This document shows positions 43,654 through 51,734 of a stretch of 64,000 bases of DNA, piece by piece. This DNA comes from Candidatus Sumerlaeota bacterium. Lineage in GTDB: Bacteria > Sumerlaeota > Sumerlaeia > Sumerlaeales > Sumerlaeaceae. Position 1 is the first letter of the stretch. Every line of letters begins with the position of its first letter. The DNA lies in assembly GCA_012513815.1 (NCBI GenBank), contig JAAZBM010000009.1, positions 58,978 to 122,977 of the forward strand, written 5' to 3'. Both the position numbers and the translations under genes were made by a program. A model generated the notes under the pieces. That model did no database searches, was not told the DNA's origin, and saw nothing but the letters and a program-made list of their open reading frames with translations.

Positions 43654-44136
43654 ATGATTTAGGAATAAAACTTTTCGCGACAATATCGACGATTTCCACC
43701 TGTTGTCTGCTCGCCGCGACATTTGGCCGAGTACACAAGCCCAAAAACGGAAGGACATGTGCGGCGGTTAATCGGTGATTCAAGACAAAGCGCTATGCCT
43801 GACCACCACAAACGAACAGTGGGCGCTCAAGGGCACGAGCACCGAATTGGACAGAATAACCGACATGAGTAACCTTGCGTACGCAATGGTTCAAGTCACC
43901 AGCAACCCCAAACTCAAATCCGACACTCGACATCAGACTCATCTACACCAAGGGCATATCGCCTCATGCCCATCTTCGGCATTCTGCTCTCGAACACGCA
44001 AGCGACAGATTTCGACATCAAGAAAGTCAACAAAATCGTCATCGGCGTCGAACCGCAATCGCCATGCGAGACGCAAACATCAACAACAATCAAAATCAAA
44101 AAGCTTGTTCTCGGAGGAACATCCATCAAACCGTAG
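43654..44136 (+). pseudogene. Decayed, shortened paralogue of the next gene (44204-45463)
   Basis: The 654-base gap after the esterase holds a broken copy of the CBM-like gene that follows. AGGAGCAAGG and an ATG at 43654 precede a frameshifted signal peptide (KLFATISTISTCCLLAATFG). After a loss of the middle, the frame at 43775 gives ALCLTTTNEQWALKG and NLAYAMVQVTSNPKL, matching ALALETTASKWTFKG and NIAYARIEVEGDPAL of the intact gene. The frame then shifts twice (DIRLIYTKG, then MPIFGILLSN) and ends with FDIKKVNKIVIGVEPQ and IKIKKLVLGGT before the stop at 44134. The order of matching blocks is preserved. Confidence 0.8.
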
Positions 44137-44203
44137 TGGTTTTTCGAAATAATACCCCCCTTAAGTTCATAACCTAATTGAAAGCAATATTGAATCGCAA
44201 ACT

Positions 44204-45463
44204 ATGAAATTTTTGAACAAAACATTTCTTATAGCGACTGTCATTTTTCTTGCTAGCATGACAGCTTTTTCAACTGCGACATCCTCCACTCAAACACAAT
44301 CCAAAAGACTTATTGTCGATTTCGAAAATGTCACACCGTACAGAGGAGTTGCGGCACTCTGGGCAGGCAATCCAAAACTTCAGGATACCATAGTCATCTC
44401 GACCACGAAAGGAGTACACGGCAACGCGACGAAATTCATCTACAATTATCAGGGTGACGAAGTCTGCCAGTACGGAGGATTCCATTCATGGATGTACACC
44501 GTCGCCGAATTCAAAAAGCCGCTGGACTTGTCGAATTGCGATGGATTCTCGTACATGTTGCGCAACTCGAAACCAAACGACAATATGTCTTTTACTTTCT
44601 ACCTACGTGACACTCAAAAACACTGGATGAGAATCATGGACAACGGGGTGCTCCAAACACCCCGACACGAATGGGAGGAAAGAACGTGTGCGCTGGCGCA
44701 GGCACCCAAAGAGATTACAAAACCATACGGCCATGGACTCCAAACGGACTTGTTCTTCGCGGACGGACAGGCAATCGACCTCGCCCACATCGACAGAATC
44801 GCCGTCAGTTTCCTCGACGCCGGAATGGTAACCAAGAGCGGCACCTTCGTGATCGAACTCGACGACTTCTGCATTTTCGAGGGAACGCAAAACCAGAATA
44901 TCATCAAGTCGTTCGACTTCATGACCTCTGACAGCGTCGCGAAATGGAAGAGTATCAAAACAACAGTCTCTCTCGAAAACAATGCTTTGGCGCTCGAAAC
45001 CACCGCAAGCAAATGGACGTTCAAAGGAGCGGAATACACCTTAGACGAGCCAATCAACCTGAAGAATATCGCCTACGCGCGCATCGAAGTCGAAGGAGAT
45101 CCCGCGCTCAAAAAAGTGAATACTTCGCTCGGACTGCGATTGACGGACGTGAACGGAAACATGGCTCTCTGCGTCATGTTTGGAATGCTTAAGTCGAACG
45201 AAAAACACACTGGATTCGCGCCGTTGAAATCGGCCGCCTTCCCGGACAAAGATTTCTATCAGCGCAGTTGCTGGCGCCTCGGGACATTCGTCGACAATTA
45301 TAATGACAACAAAAACTTCGATTTGGGTAAGGTGTCCTCAGTGGCCATAGGATACGAAGCGCAGGATGCCCACGCGAATGGTGCGCAAACAAGAATCAAA
45401 GTCCGCAAAATCGATCTTGGCGGAACGGCTCGCACACCCGAACCAACACCTGCAAAAAAGTAA
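44204..45463 (+). CDS. Secreted protein with two CBM11/CIA30-like beta-sandwich domains
   Basis: 419 residues. A signal peptide ends near SMTAFSTATSS. Two similar segments follow: residues 40-225 (LIVDFENVTPYRG, LDLSNCDGFSYMLRN, HIDRIAVSFLDAG, FVIELDDFCIF) and residues 235-410 (IIKSFDFMTSDS, KWTFKGAEYTLDEPINL, FDLGKVSSVAIGYEA, IKVRKIDLGG). The pattern (a binding strand near the start, a ligand-facing middle, and a terminal beta-strand with a conserved Asp) resembles carbohydrate-binding jelly rolls of the CBM11/CIA30 kind. No catalytic domain is visible. It is followed by a terminator and preceded by a decayed paralogue. Confidence 0.75.
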   Translation: MKFLNKTFLIATVIFLASMTAFSTATSSTQTQSKRLIVDFENVTPYRGVAALWAGNPKLQDTIVISTTKGVHGNATKFIYNYQGDEVCQYGGFHSWMYTVAEFKKPLDLSNCDGFSYMLRNSKPNDNMSFTFYLRDTQKHWMRIMDNGVLQTPRHEWEERTCALAQAPKEITKPYGHGLQTDLFFADGQAIDLAHIDRIAVSFLDAGMVTKSGTFVIELDDFCIFEGTQNQNIIKSFDFMTSDSVAKWKSIKTTVSLENNALALETTASKWTFKGAEYTLDEPINLKNIAYARIEVEGDPALKKVNTSLGLRLTDVNGNMALCVMFGMLKSNEKHTGFAPLKSAAFPDKDFYQRSCWRLGTFVDNYNDNKNFDLGKVSSVAIGYEAQDAHANGAQTRIKVRKIDLGGTARTPEPTPAKK

Positions 45464-45493
45464 CGCGCACCCGGCTGTGAGGCCGAATGCGCG
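45464..45493. terminator. Shared terminator hairpin between two convergent genes
   Basis: CGCGCACCCGGC pairs with GCCGAATGCGCG (12 pairs on one strand with two wobble pairs) around a 6-base loop. It starts directly after the stop of the plus-strand gene and lies 17 bases from the stop of the convergent amidase gene. On the minus strand it is followed by TTACTTTTTT. Confidence 0.75.
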
Positions 45494-45510
45494 CTTCTTG
45501 CACGAAATCC

Positions 45511-48279
45511 TTACTTCCGTTTATTACGTTTCTTGCCCGAGTCCGCTACGCCACGTGCGCCACCACGAGCGGCTGCCTTCTTGGCGCGAACCTTGACACG
45601 CGTAAGTTTCTTCTTCCCTGCCGGCGCCTTCTTCGCGGCCTTTGCTTTCGCGTCCGGCGACGGCGTCTTGAAGTCGGTGATTTCCAACTCCGTGAGCACC
45701 TGCTTCATCAGCTTCTCGCGCATCGACGACGACACAACGGCCTCAAACGGGAAGCCCGCGATAATCTCCTTGCCGGACTTGACCAACGCCGGTAAATTCG
45801 CGTCATCATCATAATACATCAGCACCGTGTCGCCCTGATTCGGATGCAGAACGGTGCCGCGGGCATCGCGATACAACTGCTTGCCGAACTTGCCCTTGTC
45901 AAGGTCAAACGTCGGCCATGCCTCATTCATCCCACGCACATAGTCCGCGTCACACATCACCGAATCCGCGCTCGCGTTCTGTCCGGTCACAAAAGCCGGT
46001 TCCGGCACCTTATCCGAATTCGGCGGCAACTTGCTGCGATAGCCACTGCTGACCACCGTTCCCGTGTAGAGCGACGAATCCAATAGATTGCCCTCACGCA
46101 GCGCCACCGTATCAAAACCAACGCCAAGCGCCTGTAGAGCCTGCGCCGTCCGAATATTCTCGATACCCGTTTGCGTCAACTCGGGAGCCAGACGAGTCAC
46201 CGTTCCACCCGGCGTAGTCACATCAATCATATGCCGAACCAACGTCTGCGACAGCGTCAGGTCATCGCTCTCATTCATCCGTGTCGGGTCAGGAAGAACA
46301 GACCCGATACAAATGCGCGTATCCGTCGTCTTACCCTCGCTGGTGCCCATCGTCCACGACGGACGGCTCTCGCCGCCTGCGCTCAGAGCCGTCAGCCGAT
46401 AATAAATAGCATCCGACTTCGGCGTATCATCCGTCGTAATAGAATACGCGCCATCGAGACCCATAACGGGTGTCAGTTTGTCAGGCGTAATCAGCTCGCC
46501 GCCATTGAATCCAAGCCCATCGTTTGACGAATACAGACGATAACCGGTGACTTTCGATTCGCGCAAAGCCTCGTCACGCGACGCCGGACGGAAAACAACC
46601 TGCGCGTGAGAATCAACGGTCCGAGCCGCCAACAAATCCGGAGCGCCCGGAGGCAAAATCTCACGGTCGCCGCCCAGTGCGCTATGGCTCGCGAAGAAGT
46701 TCGCGATTGTCTGTACCATACTCCGAGCAAACAAATGACGAACAAACGGAGACAACAACAAATGCGAATCCTGCTCATCGTCATGGAACGCGACCTCAAC
46801 GATTGTCGAGCACATCTCATTGCCAAGATAATCACGACGAATCTCGCCAAAGTCTATCTGCGAGAATGTCAGCGACGTGTAGCGGTCATAAGGCACAGGC
46901 AGAATCTTGCCAAGCTCGGTGTCGCTGCTGAGCAAATCATTAATGACCAAGGCGCATTCCTCGCCAAATTCCTTCTGGAAATCCGTGCGCATCTCAGGCG
47001 ACTTGCAATACAAACCTGTGGCACCACGCCCGATGGGATTCTTCTCACGGTCGAGACCATTGCTGTGCCAACCGAGGAAAATCCGGTCGAAATAGCCACC
47101 GTTTTTCTCATTATTCATATACGCCGAATTACGCGGCGGCGCACCGACATTCGCGGAACCTTCATCGCGACCCGGAGACAAATGCGTTGCCCAGCCATTC
47201 GCCGGTAGCATCCGCTCAATCCAATACATCGCGCATTCTTCCTCACGGGGATAACCGCTGATGCCATCACCATGATTGATATCGCCGACACCATTGCCAA
47301 AACGAACGGCATCCGCGATGACGACATGCGCGCCATCCGCCAGCACGGCATCGTCAACCTTACTCGTGATTTCGACATAACCATTATCACCCGGCGCGAA
47401 CGGGAACGAGCCAAGCCAGACCCAACCCTTGCCAACGCGACGGTGGTCAACAGTCACTTCGGTGATGCCACCACGATGCGCCACGCGATAAATCTGCGGC
47501 ACACGATCCTCGCCATCACGCGCCCAGACATAAACAGGGAACAGACCCTCGCGATTGAAGTTTGGACGATAGCGAACAATCGAATCATCACCCTTCGTGG
47601 CCAACGCGAAACGATAAGGAACGGCGGCGTCGCCATGACCAAAATGCAGGGACTGCTTGCCCGCCTTGGTGTCAAACCACGGGCCTTGCCACTTCACATG
47701 AAGTTCGTCCGTGTTGTCCAGAATACGCTCCTGCGACTGATGCCCAACCGGACGCATCGGAACAACCGTTGCGCCGCAACGCCAACAAAAATCCGCGAAT
47801 ATCGACATCTGGTCGCCGTTGAGCAAATCCTCGATGATATGAAACAGCAGAGGACGCTGCGTGTACCACACACCCGTGTCGCCGTCATGCGTCCAACCGT
47901 GACCCGGATTCGTGTAAATAATCTTGCCACTCAGGATGCCCGTCGGCTGCTTGCCAACCGGCCCCGGGAACTCAAACTCTGTCGGCACCAGACCGACAAC
48001 AGGCTCCGTTGTCGCAGGGTCGATACCCATCTTAGCGAAGAATCGCTTCGGAATCTTAGTCTCCAATTCCTTATACAATGTCGGTGTTGTGCCGGCGAAA
48101 GACTCACGCCATCCATCCGACCTAATCGCCTGCGCGTGCGCGGCAAGCCACGTCGAATCACTCGTCATATCATCAGGTAGTTGAGGCACTTTACCCCAAA
48201 AACCCTCGCCACAAACAGGGGAAGTCAGGCACAATGCGCCCACAAAAGCAAACAGACTCTTTATATATATATTGGTCAT
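45511..48279 (-). CDS. Secreted N-acetylmuramoyl-L-alanine amidase with a nested golvesin-type domain and a Lys-rich tail
   Basis: About 922 residues from the ATG at 48279; the frame reaches 48309. A signal peptide ends near SPVCGEGF. An Amidase_3 zinc domain is split: IYTNPGHGWTHDGD near residue 126 gives the first His, FLGWHSNG near 403 the second, and VEVAFHDDEQD near 495 the catalytic Glu region. Between the halves, residues about 230-330 form a golvesin/Xly-type beta-sandwich (VYVWARDGE, VDHRRVGKGWVWLGSF, VVIADAVRFG). Fibronectin-like segments follow, one with KVTGYRLYSSNDG. The end is a 45-residue Lys/Ala/Arg tail, unusual for a secreted enzyme. Cuts the bond between muramic acid and the stem peptide. 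Confidence 0.85.
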   Translation of the reverse strand: MTNIYIKSLFAFVGALCLTSPVCGEGFWGKVPQLPDDMTSDSTWLAAHAQAIRSDGWRESFAGTTPTLYKELETKIPKRFFAKMGIDPATTEPVVGLVPTEFEFPGPVGKQPTGILSGKIIYTNPGHGWTHDGDTGVWYTQRPLLFHIIEDLLNGDQMSIFADFCWRCGATVVPMRPVGHQSQERILDNTDELHVKWQGPWFDTKAGKQSLHFGHGDAAVPYRFALATKGDDSIVRYRPNFNREGLFPVYVWARDGEDRVPQIYRVAHRGGITEVTVDHRRVGKGWVWLGSFPFAPGDNGYVEITSKVDDAVLADGAHVVIADAVRFGNGVGDINHGDGISGYPREEECAMYWIERMLPANGWATHLSPGRDEGSANVGAPPRNSAYMNNEKNGGYFDRIFLGWHSNGLDREKNPIGRGATGLYCKSPEMRTDFQKEFGEECALVINDLLSSDTELGKILPVPYDRYTSLTFSQIDFGEIRRDYLGNEMCSTIVEVAFHDDEQDSHLLLSPFVRHLFARSMVQTIANFFASHSALGGDREILPPGAPDLLAARTVDSHAQVVFRPASRDEALRESKVTGYRLYSSNDGLGFNGGELITPDKLTPVMGLDGAYSITTDDTPKSDAIYYRLTALSAGGESRPSWTMGTSEGKTTDTRICIGSVLPDPTRMNESDDLTLSQTLVRHMIDVTTPGGTVTRLAPELTQTGIENIRTAQALQALGVGFDTVALREGNLLDSSLYTGTVVSSGYRSKLPPNSDKVPEPAFVTGQNASADSVMCDADYVRGMNEAWPTFDLDKGKFGKQLYRDARGTVLHPNQGDTVLMYYDDDANLPALVKSGKEIIAGFPFEAVVSSSMREKLMKQVLTELEITDFKTPSPDAKAKAAKKAPAGKKKLTRVKVRAKKAAARGGARGVADSGKKRNKRK

Positions 48280-48385
48280 CGTTTCATCTCGTTGTTTTTC
48301 TTGCTCCAATTATTTAACGAACCAAACTTCTTCTATTTTAGCAAGTAGGCTTTTTCCCGCAATATTTGGTCTCGTCACTTCTTTA

Positions 48386-48415
48386 TTGATTCAAGACGTT
48401 TCCTTATGATATGCT
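48386..48415 (+). promoter_or_regulatory. Probable sigma-70 promoter of the DUF4434 gene
   Basis: TTGATT (48386-48391), an 18-base spacer and TATGCT (48410-48415) lie about 30 bases before the ATG, with a GTAGGAG ribosome-binding site in between. The match is fair rather than strong. Confidence 0.5.
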
Positions 48416-48443
48416 GATGATAAATCTGTAGGAGTTTGTTCCC

Positions 48444-50459
48444 ATGAAACTTACGACAAAATTGACGATGACCACCCTTATCGCGGCAACAACGCTTGTG
48501 TCCTCCCTTGCCTGCGCGGCGGAGAAAAGCCCGCTCTGGCCGGACGCGAAAGCAGCTGCCGAGACAACCGGAGCCATCACCACTGCGCCCGGAACGGCCC
48601 GCCTCAACGGAGCCTTCTTGTGCATCGGCTCGGACAAGGAAACATGGACTGACGCCCAGTGGGATCAGGAATTCAAATGGCTGCGCGACATGGGAATGCG
48701 CGAGCTGATTTTGGCGCACATGGCCGTCAAGGACAAAGCCTTCTTCCCCATCAAAGCGGACTGCATGAAACCCATGGGCAACTATGATTTAATTGAGCCA
48801 ATGATGGCAAAAGCCGACAAATACGGCCTGAAAATGCACCTCGGCCTCATCCTCGACGACCGCTGGTGGACAGGCATCAACGCGACATTCCTCGACGATT
48901 TGTCATCGCGCAGCATCGCGCTGGCAACAGCCGCCTACGAGCGCTACAAGCACCACTCATCGCTCGCGGGATTCTACATTACCAACGAAATCGACAACAT
49001 CACATGGGTGCTCGACTATCCATTCACGCTCGTCACGAATCACTTCCTGAAACCAATCTCGAAGCACATCAAGTCGCTCAACAAAGACCTCATCGTATCG
49101 CAAGCGCCGTTCTTTAACGCCGAAAACCCCATCACCTTGCGCCCCGCCAAGCTCGGCAAGTTCTGGGATAGACTGCTCGAGCAAGTCCCCGACCTCGACT
49201 GGATTATCCCCCAAGATGGCGTCGGATGCTACCACGCGACCATCGCCCAGGCGACCGACTACTTCAGAGAAATGGCCAAGGCATGCAAAAAGCACCACAG
49301 AACTCTTTGGTCTGACCTCGAAACGTTTGACATGAAACAGAAGAAGTCCCCCATCGCGGACATCCGCCGCGTCACGGAACAGCTGAAAACGCAATCCGCC
49401 GTCGTCAACGGATTTGTCTTCTGGGAGTACCTCAGCACCATGTCGCCCGCCATCAGCCGCGGTGGCCAAGAACTCTACCTGCAATACAAACATTACCTGT
49501 ATGGCGGAAAACCGCTAATCGTTGCCGAAAACGTCGACACCAACATCGTCTGCGGCGTCGAGCCTGTCGCCGGGAGTCTCGAGCTATTGACTGACGGAGA
49601 GTTTGGAACTCTCAAAAGGATGCAGGTCATCTGGGCAGAACAGAAAGTGAAAACGCCCGTCGACCTGACTGTCAATCTGCACTCAAACTTCAAAAGCATC
49701 GCCGACTTCCGCGCCCTGTTCATGAACGACGCCGCGCAAAAAATCGCCGCACCCGAACGGGTCACGGTCGACATCTCGGACGACGGCCAAAATTTCACAC
49801 CCTTCAGCGAGATAAAAACCGTCGTCACCGAGTACGACAAATCAATCCCGCAGCTGCTGATGTGGACCATCCCCGAGACGAGCAAAACGGTGAGCGCCAA
49901 AGCGGTTAGATTCACCATCTACCCGCGCCCTGATGCCCTCACGGCCTGTCAGGAATTGCAGGTGCTGACCGAGGAACCCGTCATCAACCCCAACCCACGC
50001 AAAGCACCTGAGATGACGAATCTGGCGCTGAACAAAAAGTATGAAGTCACTCCCGAGCCGAGCAAAAAGTATCCCGATACAGACAACAAAAAACTCACCA
50101 ACGGCGACGCGACGCCCGACTTCGGGAGCGCCATTGGTTGGCTTGCACCCAAAGAACCCATCACCGCCACGATTGATTTAGGTGAAGTGCAACCTGTGCG
50201 CCGTGTCGAATGCGCCTACCTCTACTCGCCCGGCGCCGGCGTTCTGTTCCCCCAAGAAATCCGTGCAAGTTTCTCCACCGACGGCAAGCAGTTCACCGAC
50301 CCACTGAAACTGGAATTGGAACAGGCGGGCAACGAAGAAATCAGCTCTTACCAGATTGACCCAAAAGACGTCCAAGCCAGATACGTGCGCGTGAGCATCG
50401 TGCCGACCACCGACAAAGGGGAATGGTACATGCCCGTCGAAATCCTTGTTCTGAAATAA
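48444..50459 (+). CDS. Secreted DUF4434 glycosidase-like protein with two discoidin-type domains
   Basis: 671 residues. A signal peptide ends near SSLACAAEKS. Residues 50-340 form a TIM-barrel domain of the DUF4434 type: LNGAFLCIGSDKETWTDAQW, FKWLRDMGMRELILAHM, FYITNEIDNI with a candidate acid Glu, DWIIPQDGVGCYH and WSDLETFD. The first half of the C-terminal part (about residues 370-515) and the second (about 525-671, with TNLALNKKYEV and a terminal VRVSIVPT...MPVEILVL) are F5/8 type C (discoidin) beta-sandwiches, which bind sugars. The family resembles glycoside hydrolases, but no substrate is established. Confidence 0.83.
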   Translation: MKLTTKLTMTTLIAATTLVSSLACAAEKSPLWPDAKAAAETTGAITTAPGTARLNGAFLCIGSDKETWTDAQWDQEFKWLRDMGMRELILAHMAVKDKAFFPIKADCMKPMGNYDLIEPMMAKADKYGLKMHLGLILDDRWWTGINATFLDDLSSRSIALATAAYERYKHHSSLAGFYITNEIDNITWVLDYPFTLVTNHFLKPISKHIKSLNKDLIVSQAPFFNAENPITLRPAKLGKFWDRLLEQVPDLDWIIPQDGVGCYHATIAQATDYFREMAKACKKHHRTLWSDLETFDMKQKKSPIADIRRVTEQLKTQSAVVNGFVFWEYLSTMSPAISRGGQELYLQYKHYLYGGKPLIVAENVDTNIVCGVEPVAGSLELLTDGEFGTLKRMQVIWAEQKVKTPVDLTVNLHSNFKSIADFRALFMNDAAQKIAAPERVTVDISDDGQNFTPFSEIKTVVTEYDKSIPQLLMWTIPETSKTVSAKAVRFTIYPRPDALTACQELQVLTEEPVINPNPRKAPEMTNLALNKKYEVTPEPSKKYPDTDNKKLTNGDATPDFGSAIGWLAPKEPITATIDLGEVQPVRRVECAYLYSPGAGVLFPQEIRASFSTDGKQFTDPLKLELEQAGNEEISSYQIDPKDVQARYVRVSIVPTTDKGEWYMPVEILVLK

Positions 50460-50465
50460 TGCGAC

Positions 50466-51212
50466 TCAGCCGTTGCGCAAGTCGTGAATGAACAGCCGCT
50501 CCCACGGTTCGAGCTGATGCCAGAACTGCTGGATGAGGTCCGGCCGCCGCTCCCATGTGCGACGCAGCGCCTTCTCGCGCCGCCAGCGCTCAATCTTGGC
50601 ATGGTGACCGTTCAGGAGAATCTCAGGAACTTCCTTGTCGCGGAAAACGGCCGGCCGCGTATAATGGGGATGATCCAACAGAAAATTCGGACCGAAGGAC
50701 TCTCTGTCTAGGCTTTCGTCATTGCCGAGAACACCCGGCAGCAGGCGGACGACACTGTCTATCATCATCATCGCAGGCAACTCACCACCTGTCAAAACAT
50801 AGTCACCGCCCGAAATCTCATCATCAATATAAAGTTCGCGAATGCGCTCGTCGATATCCTCGTAATGCCCACAGAGCAGGACGAACCCCGGCAGTTGCGC
50901 GTATTTCTCCGCCAGTCGCTGATTCCAAACACGCCCTTGCGGCGAGAGATAAACGCGACGCAACGGCGGCATATCCGCATGATCAGCGGCGACGGCGTCA
51001 AAGGCGGCCGCGACGGGTTCGCACTTCATCACCATACCCGGCCCACCACCATAAGGGTCATCATCGGCCATCCGATGTTTATCAACGGTATAGTCGCGAA
51101 TATCGCGAACACTAAAGGTCACGATACCGGCATCCGAAGCACGCTTCATCATGCTCTCGCCAAGAACACTCGCGAACATCCCCGGAAAAAGAGATAAAAC
51201 TTCAATTATCAT
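50466..51212 (-). CDS. trmD: tRNA (guanine-N1)-methyltransferase
   Basis: 248 residues of the SPOUT family: IEVLSLFPGMF at the N-terminus, DDPYGGGPGMVMKCEP, LCGHYEDIDERI, GDYVLTGGELPAMMMIDSVVRL (in part, forming the trefoil knot) and VPEILLNGHHAKIERWRREKAL. TrmD makes m1G37 in tRNAs reading CNN codons, which prevents frameshifting. The usual neighbours rimM, rpsP and rplS are absent; a DUF4434 gene converges on its 3' end and a ferredoxin gene lies downstream of its own start region. Confidence 0.95.
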   Translation of the reverse strand: MIIEVLSLFPGMFASVLGESMMKRASDAGIVTFSVRDIRDYTVDKHRMADDDPYGGGPGMVMKCEPVAAAFDAVAADHADMPPLRRVYLSPQGRVWNQRLAEKYAQLPGFVLLCGHYEDIDERIRELYIDDEISGGDYVLTGGELPAMMMIDSVVRLLPGVLGNDESLDRESFGPNFLLDHPHYTRPAVFRDKEVPEILLNGHHAKIERWRREKALRRTWERRPDLIQQFWHQLEPWERLFIHDLRNG

Positions 51213-51300
51213 GATTGTTTTTGAACACTAAAACAAAGCGCCCCATATCCTTTTTATCCAAGGATAGGTGCGCCTACAAATTCAACTGCGACAGAGCGAA

Positions 51301-51528
51301 TTATTCGCCGTCGTCTCCGATTGCCTGAACCGGGCAGCTATCTTTTGCTTCTGCAAGAGCGTTTTCTTCATCAGCGCTTGTTGCTTGCTTAGAAACGAAA
51401 GCCTTGTCTTCAATCTTAATGTTGTTCGGGGCTGTGTCACCACAAATTCCACAAGCAATACATTCCTCTGCGTCAACAAAGTATTTGCCGGCAGCGCTGC
51501 CAGCGGCCTTGTTATTTTTATCAGCCAT
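51301..51528 (-). CDS. Single-cluster [4Fe-4S] ferredoxin
   Basis: 75 residues. C23, C26 and C29 in ECIACGICGDTAP and C65 in SCPVQAI give the ligand set of a one-cluster ferredoxin. The N-terminus is a soluble Lys/Ala-rich tail without a signal peptide. It should carry electrons in the cytoplasm. A TATAAT at 51641-51636 lies about 105 bases upstream on the minus strand, with AGGAG before the start, so it probably has its own transcript with a long leader. The gap 51213-51300 shows nothing else. Confidence 0.9.
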   Translation of the reverse strand: MADKNNKAAGSAAGKYFVDAEECIACGICGDTAPNNIKIEDKAFVSKQATSADEENALAEAKDSCPVQAIGDDGE

Positions 51529-51650
51529 TGTATATGATTAACTCCTATCAAAATTAGAGAGACATACATCCCTCTGATTTTTCTTATGACTTTGTGGCTT
51601 CTTCATTCGTTTTGTACCCAGAGAAAAGCCCACAAATTATAGTGAGTTTT

Positions 51651-51678
51651 TTGTGAAATAACGAAATTGCGATACAAT
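51651..51678 (+). promoter_or_regulatory. Sigma-70-type promoter of the NlpC/P60 gene
   Basis: TTGTGA (51651-51656), a 16-base spacer and TACAAT (51673-51678) precede the gene at 51735, which also has a clear GGAGG ribosome-binding site. Confidence 0.6.
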
Positions 51679-51734
51679 AGACTGTAAATCATGCACAAAA
51701 GTATATTGTTGATATTATCTCGGAGGCGATTATC

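Noticed and set aside
51301..51528. Ferredoxin and trmD as one operon
   Set aside because: They are on the same strand but 89 bases apart, and the ferredoxin has its own TATAAT and leader; no coupling is visible.
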